Positions 19,429 to 28,454 are shown, counted from the first letter of the stretch. The stretch: DNA of 64,000 nucleotides from Prevotella sp. KH2C16 (GCF_900113305.1 NZ_FOOW01000005.1:124001-188000), one strand, 5' to 3'. Notes: a model not told the origin generated them from the letters alone. Numbers and translations: made by a program.

Positions 19429-19946
19429 AAGATAATCGCTATGAGCTATTCCCAATACTCAATGCAGAAGGGAATTTCGTCGGAACCATATCCCGAGGAC
19501 ATGCTCATGACGGGTGCAAGATATTACATCCCGTCGTTCACCTCCATGTATTCAATAGCCGTGGAGAACTCTATCTTCAAAGGCGTCCGGCATGGAAGGA
19601 CATCCAGCCTGGCAAGTGGGACACGGCCGTAGGAGGTCATGTGGATTTGGGAGAAGACATTGAGTCTGCCCTAAGACGCGAAGTCATGGAAGAACTGGGA
19701 ATTACGGAGTTTACACCTGTTGCAATGGGTTGCTATATATTTGAAAGCAAGAAGGAAAAGGAGTTGGTATATGTCAACCGTTGTGTCTATGACGGTCCTG
19801 TCAACCCCAGTGCAAAAGAGCTTTCCGGAGGATGCTTTTGGAGCCAGACAGAAATTCTTGAGAATATCGGAAAGAATATCTTTACTCCAAACTTTGAGCA
19901 AGAATACTTGTCAAAAATCCTTCCGCGTCTTCCGTCAGATATCTGA
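19425..19946 (+). CDS. Nudix hydrolase, YfcD / isopentenyl-diphosphate-isomerase-like
   Basis: 173 residues. The Nudix box is GHVDLGEDIESALRREVMEE (about 66-85). The N-terminal half (LQRRPAWKDIQPGKWDTAVG) has the arrangement shared by YfcD-type Nudix proteins and type I IPP isomerase. It is translationally coupled to ispE (ATGA overlap), so a role in isoprenoid diphosphate metabolism is attractive but unproven. The YfcD-like reading, with unknown substrate, is equally good. Confidence 0.8.
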   Translation: MKDNRYELFPILNAEGNFVGTISRGHAHDGCKILHPVVHLHVFNSRGELYLQRRPAWKDIQPGKWDTAVGGHVDLGEDIESALRREVMEELGITEFTPVAMGCYIFESKKEKELVYVNRCVYDGPVNPSAKELSGGCFWSQTEILENIGKNIFTPNFEQEYLSKILPRLPSDI

Positions 19947-19982
19947 CAATCATGCTGACTACTATACATTATCATACAAAAA

Positions 19983-20015
19983 AACGAGGCTGCAGGCAAT
20001 ACCTGCAGCCTCGTT
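19983..20015 (-). terminator. Intrinsic terminator of the rpmB-rpmG-DUF4295 operon
   Basis: A 14-bp perfect stem (AACGAGGCTGCAGG and its complement, 5-base loop) followed on the minus strand by seven T's. It lies 20 bases past the stop of the last small gene; on the plus strand it could also stop transcripts from the Nudix gene. Confidence 0.9.
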
Positions 20016-20034
20016 CTACATAATAGGCTTATTG

Positions 20035-20193
20035 TTAATCCTTGAAGAAGTCTTTGACAGCTTCATTGGGAACCATCTGCTCATCGAATACATAAGCACC
20101 GGTCTTAGGACTCTTAACCATCTTGATTACCTTCGTGTATGCACGACCGTCGGTTGAGCCTTCGTGCAAGGTAGCTACCGCTTTCTTTGCCAT
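20035..20193 (-). CDS. DUF4295 family small protein
   Basis: 52 residues (begins MAKKAVATLHEG, ends VKDFFKD), highly basic at the N-terminus. It matches the small DUF4295 proteins encoded after rpmG across Bacteroidetes. Its place at the end of the L28-L33 operon suggests a ribosome-associated protein, but its function is not established. A strong terminator follows. Confidence 0.88.
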   Translation of the reverse strand: MAKKAVATLHEGSTDGRAYTKVIKMVKSPKTGAYVFDEQMVPNEAVKDFFKD

Positions 20194-20211
20194 AGTTTAA
20201 AATCTCCTCTA

Positions 20212-20400
20212 TTACTTTATTTCCTTATGAAGAGTCATCTTCTTAAGGATCGGATTATACTTCTTCAACTCCATGCGTTCAGGAGTGTTCTTGCGGTTCT
20301 TCGTCGTAACATAACGACTTGTCCCAGGCAGACCACTATTTTTCATCTCTGTGCATTCGAGGATAACCTGAACCCTATTGCCTTTAGCTTTCTTTGCCAT
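20212..20400 (-). CDS. rpmG: 50S ribosomal protein L33
   Basis: 62 residues, typical L33 ([19 protein letters not shown], then [21 protein letters not shown]). It has only one cysteine, so it is the zinc-free form. It lies 5 bases after rpmB and 18 before the DUF4295 gene, in one operon. Confidence 0.96.
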   Translation of the reverse strand: MAKKAKGNRVQVILECTEMKNSGLPGTSRYVTTKNRKNTPERMELKKYNPILKKMTLHKEIK

Positions 20401-20405
20401 GGTAA

Positions 20406-20669
20406 TTAATCTCCTATAACTTTAATGTCCTTCCAGTCTACATAACCCTTTGCAACAGCCTGCTGGAGGGCGGCATCCAGACCAACTTTGTTAATAAGAC
20501 GAAGACCAGCTGCACTGATCTTAAGGCTAATCCAGCACTCCTCCTCTACATAATAGAACTTCTTGCTGAAGAGATTTACATCAAAACTCCGCTTTGTGCG
20601 GTGCTTTGAGTGAGACACATTATTTCCTATCTGTGCCTTCTTTCCTGTAATCTGACAAATCTTAGACAT
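20406..20669 (-). CDS. rpmB: 50S ribosomal protein L28
   Basis: 87 residues, with the L28 signature at the N-terminus ([23 protein letters not shown]). First gene of the rpmB-rpmG-DUF4295 operon, with a well-formed promoter upstream. It has no zinc-binding cysteine set. Confidence 0.96.
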   Translation of the reverse strand: MSKICQITGKKAQIGNNVSHSKHRTKRSFDVNLFSKKFYYVEEECWISLKISAAGLRLINKVGLDAALQQAVAKGYVDWKDIKVIGD

Positions 20670-20720
20670 TGCTATCTATAATTTTTTGTTTCTAATTTGA
20701 TACTTATTCCAAACAGGTTG

Positions 20721-20751
20721 CAAAATTACAAATATTTTCGGAATTAACAAA
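20721..20751 (-). promoter_or_regulatory. Promoter of the rpmB operon
   Basis: On the minus strand TTTG (20751-20748), 19 bases, TAATTTTG (20728-20721); the leader to rpmB is about 45 bases. Confidence 0.65.
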
Positions 20752-20788
20752 ATATTTCCTTAAAGAATCTTTTTTATTAAGTATTTTT

Positions 20789-21304
20789 TTATTTTTCAGA
20801 CTCTTCGGTCGGTGGGTTTTGCTCTTTGTAGTAATCCAAAAACAACTTGAGGGCCTTGTTCGTGGCTATTGCGAGGTTGGTATCGCGGCCGAAATCTTCT
20901 GTCAGCTTAAAACTTCTCACATCTTCCTTTGACCCATAGCCGATCCATATCGTGCCGACTGGAGTTTCCGGAGTGCCTCCTCCTGGGCCTGCAATACCCG
21001 TAACGGAAATCGCGTAATCACAATTCAGAGTCAAGCATGCCCCTTTTACCATCTGCACAGCAACCTCTTCGCAAACGGCAGTCTTGGCTTCAATGAGCTC
21101 ATGCGATACATGCAGAAGGCGTTCTTTCACTTCGTTGCCATAGGAAATAATTCCTCCCTTGAAATAATTAGAGGATCCAGGTACTGAAATAATAGCTTCT
21201 GCTATACGCCCCCCGGTGCAACTTTCTGCCGTCCCAAGTGTTTTCTCGCTGTCGTAAAGAGCGTTCAATATCTCTTTGCTGATTATTTTTGTTTCGAAAT
21301 CCAT
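20789..21304 (-). CDS. CinA-family nicotinamide-nucleotide amidohydrolase (PncC domain)
   Basis: 171 residues corresponding only to the C-terminal CinA domain: GTAESCTGGRIAEAI near the start and SVTGIAGPGGGTPETPVGTIW in the middle. The family deamidates NMN to nicotinic acid mononucleotide. It starts one base after tsaD ends, so it is the third gene of map-tsaD-cinA. It has no N-terminal molybdopterin-like domain, as in E. coli PncC. Confidence 0.9.
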   Translation of the reverse strand: MDFETKIISKEILNALYDSEKTLGTAESCTGGRIAEAIISVPGSSNYFKGGIISYGNEVKERLLHVSHELIEAKTAVCEEVAVQMVKGACLTLNCDYAISVTGIAGPGGGTPETPVGTIWIGYGSKEDVRSFKLTEDFGRDTNLAIATNKALKLFLDYYKEQNPPTEESEK

Positions 21305-21305
21305 C

Positions 21306-22331
21306 TTATTTAAATGTTACTTTTGAAAAGGCGGGAAGGTCTATCGACGCAAAATCCTGATCCCGGTATTTAAAGGTTCCTACACAGGCTATCATCGCAG
21401 CATTGTCTGTGGTATAGCTGAATTTAGGAATGTAAATTGTCCAGCCGTATCTCTCTGCGTGCTCCTTGAAAGCGTTGCGCAACCCGTTATTGGCTGACAC
21501 GCCTCCCGCTATGGCAACATGAGTTATCCCCGTTTCTTTAACAGCCAATCGCAACTTCTTCATGAGAATGTCTACAATTGTAAATTCTATGCTTGCAGCC
21601 AAGTCATATTTGTTGTTTTTGATAAACTCCGGGTCATCGGCAATCCATTTGCGGAGACTATAAAGGAACGATGTCTTAAAGCCAGAGAAACTGTAGTCAA
21701 AACCTGCAATATGGGGTTCAGAGAACTTAAAGGCGTGTGGATTACCTTGTCGCGCATACTTGTCTACGACCGGTCCGCCCGGATACCCCCACTCTAAGAC
21801 TTTTGCGCACTTATCGATTGCCTCACCGGCTGCATCGTCTATGGTCTGTCCCAGGACTTCCATGTCATTATAGGCATTTACCTTAACGATCTGAGAATTT
21901 CCTCCGCTGACCAGCAGGCAGATGAAAGGGAATGGCGGCATATGGTTGTCGTCCTCGTTTTCCTTGATGAAGTGTGCCATGACATGCCCCTGCAAATGGT
22001 TTACATCAATCAGCGGAATCTCCAGCGAACGGGCAAACCCCTTTGCGAAATTCACTCCTACCAATAGCGATCCCATCAATCCCGGTCCCCTCGTAAATGC
22101 GATTGCGCTCAGTTGCTCCTTGGTTATCCCGGCCTTCTTCAGGGCTTGATCGACCACGGGTACCACATTCTGCTGGTGAGCCCTTGAGGCTAATTCCGGC
22201 ACGACGCCGCCATAGGCACGATGGACTTCCTGCGAAGCGGTAACATTGCTCAATATTACCCCGTTCTTCAGCACAGCTGCAGATGTGTCATCGCACGAGG
22301 ATTCTATACCTAATATATATATGTCAGCCAT
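21306..22331 (-). CDS. tsaD: tRNA N6-threonylcarbamoyladenosine transferase TsaD
   Basis: 341 residues. ASKHA-fold protein with the Kae1/TsaD metal site HLQGH (about 111-115), the N-terminal GIESSCDDTSAAV and the ATP motif AGGVSANNGLR. With TsaB, TsaE and TsaC it installs t6A at position 37 of ANN-reading tRNAs; the partners are not in this window. It sits between map (7 bases) and cinA (1 base) in one operon. Confidence 0.95.
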   Translation of the reverse strand: MADIYILGIESSCDDTSAAVLKNGVILSNVTASQEVHRAYGGVVPELASRAHQQNVVPVVDQALKKAGITKEQLSAIAFTRGPGLMGSLLVGVNFAKGFARSLEIPLIDVNHLQGHVMAHFIKENEDDNHMPPFPFICLLVSGGNSQIVKVNAYNDMEVLGQTIDDAAGEAIDKCAKVLEWGYPGGPVVDKYARQGNPHAFKFSEPHIAGFDYSFSGFKTSFLYSLRKWIADDPEFIKNNKYDLAASIEFTIVDILMKKLRLAVKETGITHVAIAGGVSANNGLRNAFKEHAERYGWTIYIPKFSYTTDNAAMIACVGTFKYRDQDFASIDLPAFSKVTFK

Positions 22332-22338
22332 AAGTTTA

Positions 22339-23202
22339 TCAATAGCTCAAGATTTCAACGCCATTATCGGTCATAAGGAAAGTGTGCTCCCACTGTGCCG
22401 ACGGCATTTCGTCCCCGGTGATAACTTCCCAGCCATACGGGTCGTCGGCATCTATAAATACTTTCCATGTGCCCATGTTGATCATTGGCTCGATGGTAAA
22501 GACCATGCCGGGAACCAGCAGCATGCCTGTCCCCCTGTGTCCATAATGCACCACATCAGGTTCTTCATGCATGGCAAGGCCTACCCCATGTCCACACAAA
22601 TCGCGGACCACGCTGAATCCGTTTTTCTCTGCATGTTTCTGAATGGCATGCCCGATATCGCCCACGAAGCAAAAAGGTTTTGCGGCCTCGGCGCCAATAT
22701 CCAGGCACTCCTTGGCCACGCGTACAAGCTTCTCTTTCTCCGGAGTCGTCTTCCCGCCGATAATGAACATGCGGGATGCATCTCCGAAATATCCGTTGAC
22801 GCTCAAAGTCATGTCGACATTGACGATATCTCCCTCTTGGAGGACATCTTCTTTCTTGGGGATTCCGTGGCAAACGACCTCGTTTATACTTGTACACACG
22901 CTCTTCGGGAATCCCTCGTAGTTCAGGGATGCCGGTATTGCGTTGTGTTCTTTACAATATTCCATGCAGATGTCGTCAATCTCCTGAGTAGTCATGCCTA
23001 CATGGATTTCGGCAGCGACAGCGTCTAAACAGCCCGTATTGACCGCACTGGCAATACGGATACCCTCTATTTGCTCAGGAGTCTTCACCAGCTCGCGCGT
23101 CGGCACCTCCTTACCCTTATTCTCCCAATATAGTATGGTCTTATCAAGCTCCGTGGGCTCCTGCCCCGGCAGACAATGCCATCTTCTCTTTTTCTTAAAC
23201 AT
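22339..23202 (-). CDS. map: Methionine aminopeptidase, type I
   Basis: 287 residues. A 40-residue basic extension precedes the catalytic domain. Metal ligands are visible: D in VNVDMTL, D in YFGDASR, H in GHGVGLAMHEEP, E in FTIEPM and E in QWEHTF. It removes the initiator methionine from nascent proteins. It leads the map-tsaD-cinA operon from a strong consensus promoter. Confidence 0.95.
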   Translation of the reverse strand: MFKKKRRWHCLPGQEPTELDKTILYWENKGKEVPTRELVKTPEQIEGIRIASAVNTGCLDAVAAEIHVGMTTQEIDDICMEYCKEHNAIPASLNYEGFPKSVCTSINEVVCHGIPKKEDVLQEGDIVNVDMTLSVNGYFGDASRMFIIGGKTTPEKEKLVRVAKECLDIGAEAAKPFCFVGDIGHAIQKHAEKNGFSVVRDLCGHGVGLAMHEEPDVVHYGHRGTGMLLVPGMVFTIEPMINMGTWKVFIDADDPYGWEVITGDEMPSAQWEHTFLMTDNGVEILSY

Positions 23203-23224
23203 CCGTTTGTGTTTTATTCTGATG

Positions 23225-23256
23225 CAAAATTACTTTAATTCGGGCATAACGCCAAA
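23225..23256 (-). promoter_or_regulatory. Promoter of the map operon
   Basis: On the minus strand TTTG (23256-23253), 20 bases, TAATTTTG (23232-23225), 22 bases before the map start. Confidence 0.7.
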
Positions 23257-23305
23257 TGCTGTGCGATATTTTTAGGACGGGCCACTTAAATAAGAGTGAG
23301 AAACA

Positions 23306-23333
23306 GGCCTGCATGCTTATTGTGGAAGCAGCC
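23306..23333 (-). terminator. Weak terminator-like hairpin after smpB
   Basis: On the minus strand GGCTGCTT pairs with AAGCA...GCC around a 7-base loop, with a bulge, followed by TGTTTCTC. Position after the smpB stop fits termination; the stem is imperfect. Confidence 0.4.
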
Positions 23334-23344
23334 TTGCGCCACCA

Positions 23345-23824
23345 TTAATAATGTTTTATAGCTCTGTCCATCTCTCTCCGGTCTTCCTTCTCTTTCAAGG
23401 TCTGGCGCTTATCAAATTCCTTTTTGCCCTTGGCCAAGGCTATGTCAATCTTGGCTCTTCCGTGCTCGTCGATAAAGATGAGAGTGGGAACGATGGTATA
23501 GCCGACATCTTTACTTGCTTCTGCCAGCCGGCGTATCTCGCGTTTGTTGAGCAGCAACTTACGGTCGCCCTTGGCCTCGTGGTTGCTGAACGACCCATAA
23601 AAATAGGGACTGATATTCATTCCCCGAACCCAAATCTCCCCTTTCTCGACAACACAATAGGAGTCTACGAGAGAAGCCTTGCCGGCGCGAATCGACTTGA
23701 TTTCCGTTCCGGTAAGTACCATCCCCGCAGTATAGGTGTCTACAAAGTAGTATTCGAAAGATGCCTTCTTATTGCGTATCTGTACAGGACTTTTCTTTCT
23801 TATGTCTTGTCCCTGCTTGTTCAT
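23345..23824 (-). CDS. smpB: SsrA-binding protein SmpB
   Basis: 159 residues, the usual length. Shows the OB-fold signature ([25 protein letters not shown]), [15 protein letters not shown], and the basic tail [20 protein letters not shown] that enters the decoding centre. It brings tmRNA to stalled ribosomes. tmRNA itself is not in this window. Its start overlaps the end of the upstream DUF4375 gene by four bases. Confidence 0.95.
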   Translation of the reverse strand: MNKQGQDIRKKSPVQIRNKKASFEYYFVDTYTAGMVLTGTEIKSIRAGKASLVDSYCVVEKGEIWVRGMNISPYFYGSFSNHEAKGDRKLLLNKREIRRLAEASKDVGYTIVPTLIFIDEHGRAKIDIALAKGKKEFDKRQTLKEKEDRREMDRAIKHY

Positions 23825-24327
23825 TGTTCTATTATCGCAAAATTCTCTATGTGCTCGTCGATATAATGAGCGATGGCAGCAACGAAGTGCTCCTCTTGTT
23901 CCAAAAACTCGTCGTCGAGATCGTCGAAAGCCGGATATTTCTCAAACAGGGCCATGAATTCCTCGTCTGTGCAATCCCGTTCTATTTCTTCATGGTGAGC
24001 GAAGTAGAGTTTGTGTCCTCTCCGGATGAGGGTGCACAGTTTTGTTAACCCCCACTCGCGAATGGCCTTGTCAAAAGGATTGCGGAAGATGAACGCTCCC
24101 CACCCATTATGAATCAGTTGGACAAATCCGCCGTCCATGACTTCGTCGTGCAGGGCCTCCCATGCGAGCAAGGTGATCTGGTCGCTGCTAAGCTCGCGCA
24201 TGTTCTCTGCACTCAGGCTGCCGCCGATTGACTCGTGGATTGCTTTCAGGAAAACTCCCACGAATTCGTCCATTCCGGCTTCGGCAGCCTCTTTGAGAAC
24301 GGAATCTTGAATCTTCACTTCTTTCAT
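23821..24327 (-). CDS. DUF4375 (DMP19-like) protein coupled to smpB
   Basis: 168 residues, acidic (roughly one residue in five is D or E), soluble. The central [15 protein letters not shown] region matches the DMP19/DUF4375 family, whose function is not well established; some members are proposed DNA mimics, which would fit the acidity. The start is the ATG at 24327, but a TATCTTTG box ends only 4 bases before it, so either the mRNA is leaderless or an internal Met (near residue 19) is used. It overlaps smpB by four bases. Confidence 0.75.
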   Translation of the reverse strand: MKEVKIQDSVLKEAAEAGMDEFVGVFLKAIHESIGGSLSAENMRELSSDQITLLAWEALHDEVMDGGFVQLIHNGWGAFIFRNPFDKAIREWGLTKLCTLIRRGHKLYFAHHEEIERDCTDEEFMALFEKYPAFDDLDDEFLEQEEHFVAAIAHYIDEHIENFAIIEQ

Positions 24328-24331
24328 GCTG

Positions 24332-24339
24332 CAAAGATA
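24332..24339 (-). promoter_or_regulatory. -7 box of the DUF4375-smpB operon
   Basis: TATCTTTG followed by C on the minus strand, 4 bases before the annotated start codon. Confidence 0.55.
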
Positions 24340-24740
24340 ATTATAAAAAGTGGAATATGAAAACGAATCTTTAAAAATCAAATAATGCTAACAGCATTAA
24401 GGTTGGTTTGGCACCGGAGTACGGGGGCACGAGCCTGGAAATGAGGAACGGCGATATTTACCTCCTCTCATTTCATCCCTTTGGCAAATGAATGGCAGCT
24501 CAAGCCGGAATAATATCGCCGACTTTATCTGACAATCTCGGCGATTTTTTTCCTCAATCTCGGCGATTTTGTGCGATGATTTCGGCGATTTTGTCAAATA
24601 GGCAGCTACCTTTTAGAGCTCAGTAGTCTATATTTTGCACACAGACTCCTTGCTTTCTATCCACTGGAATGCAATTTGAGGCATAGAACGCAAATGCGTT
24701 CCCTGCCCAAAAGAACGGAAAAAAGGATGTGATTTTTTTA
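24340..24740. other. Intergenic region holding a phased repeat array
   Basis: About 400 bases without a gene. It holds the type II array at 24509-24595, preceded by ATGGCAGCTC at 24492-24501, a decamer also found just upstream of the array at 36868-36932. The remainder shows no open frame, clear hairpin or promoter that I can support. Confidence 0.6.
24509..24595. repeat. 22-bp-phased palindrome array, type II, copy A (4 units)
   Basis: Centres TCGCCGA/TCGGCGA at 24519, 24541, 24563 and 24585, exactly 22 bases apart. Half-sites include CGATTTTGTC (unit 4, right) and its variant CGAGATTGTC (unit 2, left). It is upstream of the DUF4375-smpB operon and downstream of the thioredoxin gene. Confidence 0.85.
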
Positions 24741-25223
24741 TTAATCAAGAAGCTTCTCCTTGATTATCTTCTCCATGTCTGCCCTTCCCATGGCTCCGAC
24801 TTGCATCAGGGGTTGTCCCTTCATTGGGATGAAGAGCAAGCTGGGGATGGATTCTATCCCGAACATGGCAGCCAGTTCGCGCTGTTTGTCGACATCCACT
24901 TTATACACTTCAAGTTTCTCTTTATACTCAAAAGCTAAGGAGTCTAATATCGGCGCAGTTATCTTGCACGGACCGCACCATGTGGCATAAAAGTCTATAA
25001 TGGCCGGGCGGGCTCCTTTATAGGCCCATTTCTTAGGATTATTCTTCATGTCCATAACCCGCTCATTAAACATTTCCAAGGTCATTTCCGTTGTGTTTTG
25101 TTTCTTGTTGGAAATGTTTTCCGCTCTTGCTTGTCCAATATTCTGACTCGTCTTTTTATCGGAACAGGAGGAGCTGAAAATTCCTACCAATAGCATGAAT
25201 GCCAATATGTTTCTAATCTTCAT
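24741..25223 (-). CDS. Thioredoxin-family lipoprotein
   Basis: 160 residues. A lipoprotein signal (SSSC, lipid-bearing C20) is followed by a thioredoxin fold with the canonical redox site WCGPCK at 82-87 and a cis-proline strand (ESIPSLLFIP). It should be tethered in the periplasm and act as a disulfide reductase or cytochrome/thiol maintenance protein. It is last in a three-gene minus-strand group with the DUF1232 and two-span membrane genes. The electron donor is unknown. Confidence 0.9.
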   Translation of the reverse strand: MKIRNILAFMLLVGIFSSSCSDKKTSQNIGQARAENISNKKQNTTEMTLEMFNERVMDMKNNPKKWAYKGARPAIIDFYATWCGPCKITAPILDSLAFEYKEKLEVYKVDVDKQRELAAMFGIESIPSLLFIPMKGQPLMQVGAMGRADMEKIIKEKLLD

Positions 25224-25279
25224 GTTATGACTTTATGTTTTTAGTGAATAAACAGGGAGTTATCATCTGGGTGGGTTCC

Positions 25280-25687
25280 TTAGACCGGGCCTTGATTAGG
25301 GTCTTCAAGAAAAAGGTTGTCCGCTTCCTTGATTTCGTCCTCTTCAAACCACTGGGTCAGCTTGGCTTTCGCTTTCAGCTTAACTTCCTCTGAAACCTCG
25401 CCCCACACTTTATGAATCACATAGATTAATACGGCAAGGTCATCGCTTAATCCTGCCAGGGGAATGGCATCGGGAATGGCGTCCAGGGGAGAAATCAGAT
25501 ATCCAAGTGCCCCAATAATGATGGCCTTGTCCTTTACTGACACTTTGTCGCTGTCAAGAGTATAGAATAAGATGAGTGCTCCGTAGACCATTTTGGCTCC
25601 GGCGCGCTTGGCTATTCTTTGTATTTTCTCGACAAATTCCTTGGGTGTGAACTTGTCCTTGTATTTCATAAAATCAGGTAATCCCAT
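25280..25687 (-). CDS. DUF1232 (YkvA-family) membrane protein
   Basis: 135 residues. The central hydrophobic part contains the DUF1232 core (VKDKAIIIGALGYLISPLDAIPDAIP, about 55-80, then GLSDDLAVL). Function unknown; relatives are small membrane-associated proteins. It lies 7 bases after the upstream gene stops and is probably co-transcribed. Confidence 0.85.
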   Translation of the reverse strand: MGLPDFMKYKDKFTPKEFVEKIQRIAKRAGAKMVYGALILFYTLDSDKVSVKDKAIIIGALGYLISPLDAIPDAIPLAGLSDDLAVLIYVIHKVWGEVSEEVKLKAKAKLTQWFEEDEIKEADNLFLEDPNQGPV

Positions 25688-25694
25688 AGTAAGC

Positions 25695-26102
25695 TTATTT
25701 GTAATTAAGAACTTTATCTATATAATTCTCTATCTTCGCATCGTAAAGGCGCCTTAATCGAATCTTGCGAACAAGACGCTGTATGCCGGCAACCAGCAAG
25801 GCAAGCAGAATTCCGATTGCTATTGAGATGAGTGAACCGCCCAATGCACCCCCGGGAAGGCTCTCCTCTGGGAATGCGGCGGCGATAATAACAGGAAGGA
25901 CTATCAGTATGCCAGCCTGTGTATATTGGGATTTCTCAGACCCCAAGCTGTCAATCAGCGCCTGCTTGTCAAAGAGATAGTCGTCCAGCAGCTGTTTCGT
26001 GATGCCGTAATCTTCCGGTATAGGGAAGCCGTCCGTCTTTCCAAATTCCTTTATCTTGTTGGAGACGCTGTGTTCAAAATCGTTCAGGATACTATCTTTC
26101 AT
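25695..26102 (-). CDS. Two-span membrane protein of unknown function
   Basis: 135 residues from the ATG at 26100-26102. An acidic, charged N-terminus (about 1-50), two hydrophobic spans (about 55-75 and 82-105) and a basic C-terminal tail. I do not recognise the family. The start is only about 29 bases past the RNase P RNA 3' end with no evident promoter between, so it may be transcribed by read-through from rnpB. Confidence 0.65.
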   Translation of the reverse strand: MKDSILNDFEHSVSNKIKEFGKTDGFPIPEDYGITKQLLDDYLFDKQALIDSLGSEKSQYTQAGILIVLPVIIAAAFPEESLPGGALGGSLISIAIGILLALLVAGIQRLVRKIRLRRLYDAKIENYIDKVLNYK

Positions 26103-26130
26103 AATGAGCAAATTGATAATGATACATAAA

Positions 26131-26532
26131 AAGGAACGCAGACTCCTGATAAGCCGGGTTCTGTATCCTCCGAAGAGGAGCTTCGTCATTTATCTACGGC
26201 GCAAGTCGCCCTGCACCTCAAGCATTCTACCCTCCATCGCAGCAAAGCTTCGGGCGAGCAACCCTCAGACGATGGTATACATGAACTTGCAACCTCCAGC
26301 GGCACGGCACAGCAATCACTTACTGTCCGGTGGTCTCTTACGCCACCTTCTCACCCTTACCCGACTTGTCTGCTCTCTTTGCAGAGTTCAGATAGTATCA
26401 GGCGGTCATTTTCTTCTGCCTTACCCTACTGTCACCAATAGCTTCTATTTTCGGAAGTGGAGTGCTCTGTGTTGCCCGGACTTTCCTCTCGTCTTTCATA
26501 AGACCAGCGACAAAGCCGGGAGTCTGCCATTC
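26131..26532 (-). ncRNA. rnpB: RNase P RNA (class A)
   Basis: On the minus strand the segment has the universal CR elements: GAGGAAAGTCCGGGC near the 5' end (about 26488-26474) and AAGAACCCGGCTTATCAGG near the 3' end. The termini pair as P1 (GCAGACTCC with GGAGTCTGC, 26527-26519 with 26146-26138). About 400 nucleotides, the normal size. A TATCTTTG -7 box lies just upstream and a TTTTT run follows the 3' end. It is the catalytic RNA that matures tRNA 5' ends. Open frames inside it are spurious. Confidence 0.95.
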
Positions 26533-26537
26533 CGTTG

Positions 26538-26545
26538 CAAAGATA
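26538..26545 (-). promoter_or_regulatory. -7 box of rnpB
   Basis: TATCTTTG followed by C on the minus strand, about 6 bases before the inferred RNA 5' end. Confidence 0.65.
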
Positions 26546-26781
26546 GTGTTTTTTTCTAAAAAACAAATAGTATGAGGACAAAAAATAAAAACAAGACACA
26601 TGCAGGGTGCCTATCGTGGCAAGAGGAAAGCGTCAATCGTCAGGACTGTAAGGCTTGACAAGATTATAAATGAATGTAAAATGAGGCATTAACGGGATTA
26701 AGATAACTTAATCAGAGAAAATGAAATGTTAAAATGAAATAAAGATAAGGGACATAATGGCAGTTTACCAAACTTTGCGCC

Positions 26782-26789
26782 TATTTTTG
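26782..26789 (+). promoter_or_regulatory. -7 box of the htrA-type gene
   Basis: TATTTTTG then C. It implies a 5' leader of about 115 bases, longer than most here. Confidence 0.5.
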
Positions 26790-26818
26790 CAATTAAATTA
26801 CATGAGTAGGGATTTCTG

Positions 26819-26852
26819 GTGTCTTGACACATAAAGAGTGTTGTAAAGACAC
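26819..26852 (+). promoter_or_regulatory. Hairpin in the htrA-type 5' leader
   Basis: GTGTCTT pairs with AAGACAC and inner ACAC with GTGT around a 7-base loop, giving an 11-bp stem with an internal loop in the untranslated leader of a stress protease. Role (RNA stability, thermosensing or an operator dyad) is not known. Confidence 0.45.
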
Positions 26853-26909
26853 GAATCTTCTCTCAGGCTTGTAGAAAGAAAGATAAAAACTAATTAAATA
26901 TTTTAAGGT

Positions 26910-28376
26910 ATGAGAAAGATTTCAAAGTATTTGCTTGCGGCTATGTGCGTCGTAGCCTTGGGATTGTCAGCAGGTTCATTCATGAAGGTTTATGCGTCTG
27001 AGTCATCGAGCCCATCTGCTGCTCCTGGTCAACCGGTTGACTTGACATACGCGACGGACAAGGCACTGCCTGCTGTCGTACATATTAAGTATGTTCAAAA
27101 CTCAAAGACGCAGACAGTAGATGTTCAGTCAAGTCCGTTCGACGATTTCTTCGGTGATTTCTTCGGATTCGGCCAGGGACAGGGGGGCACGCGCAAACAG
27201 CAGATTCAGACTCCCAAAAGAGAGGCTACTGGAAGTGGGGTGCTCATCAGTTCAGATGGCTATATCGTTACCAACAACCATGTAGTAAGTGGCGCTGATG
27301 AATTGACGGTAACATTGAATGACAACCGTGAGTTCTCTGCCCGCATCATTGGTACCGATCCCTCGACGGACCTGGCACTTATAAAAATCAACGGCAAAGA
27401 ACTTCCCACCCTTCCCATCGGAGACTCCGACAAGCTGAGGGTTGGCGAATGGGTTATTGCAGTGGGTAATCCTTACGGTCTAAACAATACCGTAACTGCA
27501 GGTATTGTCAGTGCTAAGGCTCGCTCACTATATGCCAGTACAAATGGAATCGAGAGCTTTATACAGACTGATGCGGCAATAAACCCGGGCAACTCTGGAG
27601 GCGCTTTGGTCAACACGCAGGGGGAACTTGTCGGCATCAATGCCATGCTTTATTCACAGACGGGTTCTTATAGTGGCTATGGCTTCGCGATTCCGACATC
27701 TATCATGAACAAGGTTGTGGACGACCTGAAAAAATATGGTACGGTCCAGCGTGCAGTCCTTGGTATCAGCGGAGGCGATGTGCTTAACTATATCAATGCC
27801 CAGAAAGAAAAGGGTATAACGGCTGATCTCGGAACAAACGATGGAATTTATGTAGGTGAAGTGGATGCGGACGGAGCTGGAGCTGAAGCTGGTCTTGAGA
27901 AGGGTGATGTCATCACCAGCGTTGACGGTAAGCAGGTCAAGAAGATGGCGGAGCTGCAAGAGATGCTTGCAAAGAAGCGTCCTGGAGATAAGGTTACCAT
28001 AACCTATCTCCGCAACAAGAAAAAGATGACCAAAACCGTAACTTTAAAAAATGCTCAGGGCAATACGAAAGTCGTTAAGACGGCTGATCTCGATGTGCTC
28101 GGCGGCAGTTTTGCCCCTGTTGGCAACGAAATCAAAGAACAACTGGGGATTGCTTATGGCCTCCAAGTATTGAAGGTTGGAAAGGGCGCATTTAAGAATG
28201 CTGGCATCAATGCCGGCTTTATCATCCAGAGTGCGAATGATTTGCCTATCAAGACCATTAATGATTTGCAGGATGCAGTCAGAAAGGCATCTACAAGCAA
28301 AGATCCCGTACTCTATATTAAGGGCATTTGGCCTACAGGAAAGCGTGATTATTTTGCTGTTCAAGTGAACGAATAA
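26910..28376 (+). CDS. Periplasmic Do-family serine protease (DegP/HtrA)
   Basis: 488 residues. Signal peptide or anchor (about 8-28), trypsin-like domain with catalytic H124 (NNHVV), D154 (STDLALI) and S229 (GNSGGA), and two PDZ domains (about 270-370 and 390-480). It degrades or refolds damaged envelope proteins. A disordered Phe/Gly-rich stretch (75-95) corresponds to the LA loop. A long structured leader precedes it and a clear terminator follows. Confidence 0.95.
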   Translation: MRKISKYLLAAMCVVALGLSAGSFMKVYASESSSPSAAPGQPVDLTYATDKALPAVVHIKYVQNSKTQTVDVQSSPFDDFFGDFFGFGQGQGGTRKQQIQTPKREATGSGVLISSDGYIVTNNHVVSGADELTVTLNDNREFSARIIGTDPSTDLALIKINGKELPTLPIGDSDKLRVGEWVIAVGNPYGLNNTVTAGIVSAKARSLYASTNGIESFIQTDAAINPGNSGGALVNTQGELVGINAMLYSQTGSYSGYGFAIPTSIMNKVVDDLKKYGTVQRAVLGISGGDVLNYINAQKEKGITADLGTNDGIYVGEVDADGAGAEAGLEKGDVITSVDGKQVKKMAELQEMLAKKRPGDKVTITYLRNKKKMTKTVTLKNAQGNTKVVKTADLDVLGGSFAPVGNEIKEQLGIAYGLQVLKVGKGAFKNAGINAGFIIQSANDLPIKTINDLQDAVRKASTSKDPVLYIKGIWPTGKRDYFAVQVNE

Positions 28377-28405
28377 TAATCTGAAAAGACAAATTGCTAT
28401 ATTTA

Positions 28406-28430
28406 GGGGAGCAATGGATAATTGCTCCCC
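28406..28430 (+). terminator. Intrinsic terminator after the htrA-type gene
   Basis: GGGGAGCAAT pairs with ATTGCTCCCC around a 5-base loop, then TTCTTGT, 30 bases past the stop codon. Confidence 0.8.
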
Positions 28431-28454
28431 TTCTTGTAAAAATATAGGGAAATA

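Larger units (their letters stand above)
26546..26909. other. Intergenic region between rnpB and the htrA-type gene
   Basis: 364 bases without a gene. It holds a TATTTTTG -7 box for the protease gene (26782-26789) and a leader hairpin (26819-26852). The A/T-rich stretch before 26750 shows nothing I can support; it has none of the 22-bp arrays. Confidence 0.6.

Noticed and set aside
22246..23028. 260-codon plus-strand frame opposite tsaD/map
   Set aside because: Shadow of two strongly supported essential genes.
26056..26559. 167-codon frame over RNase P RNA
   Set aside because: The region is the RNase P RNA gene on the other strand, with its conserved CR elements and P1 pairing.
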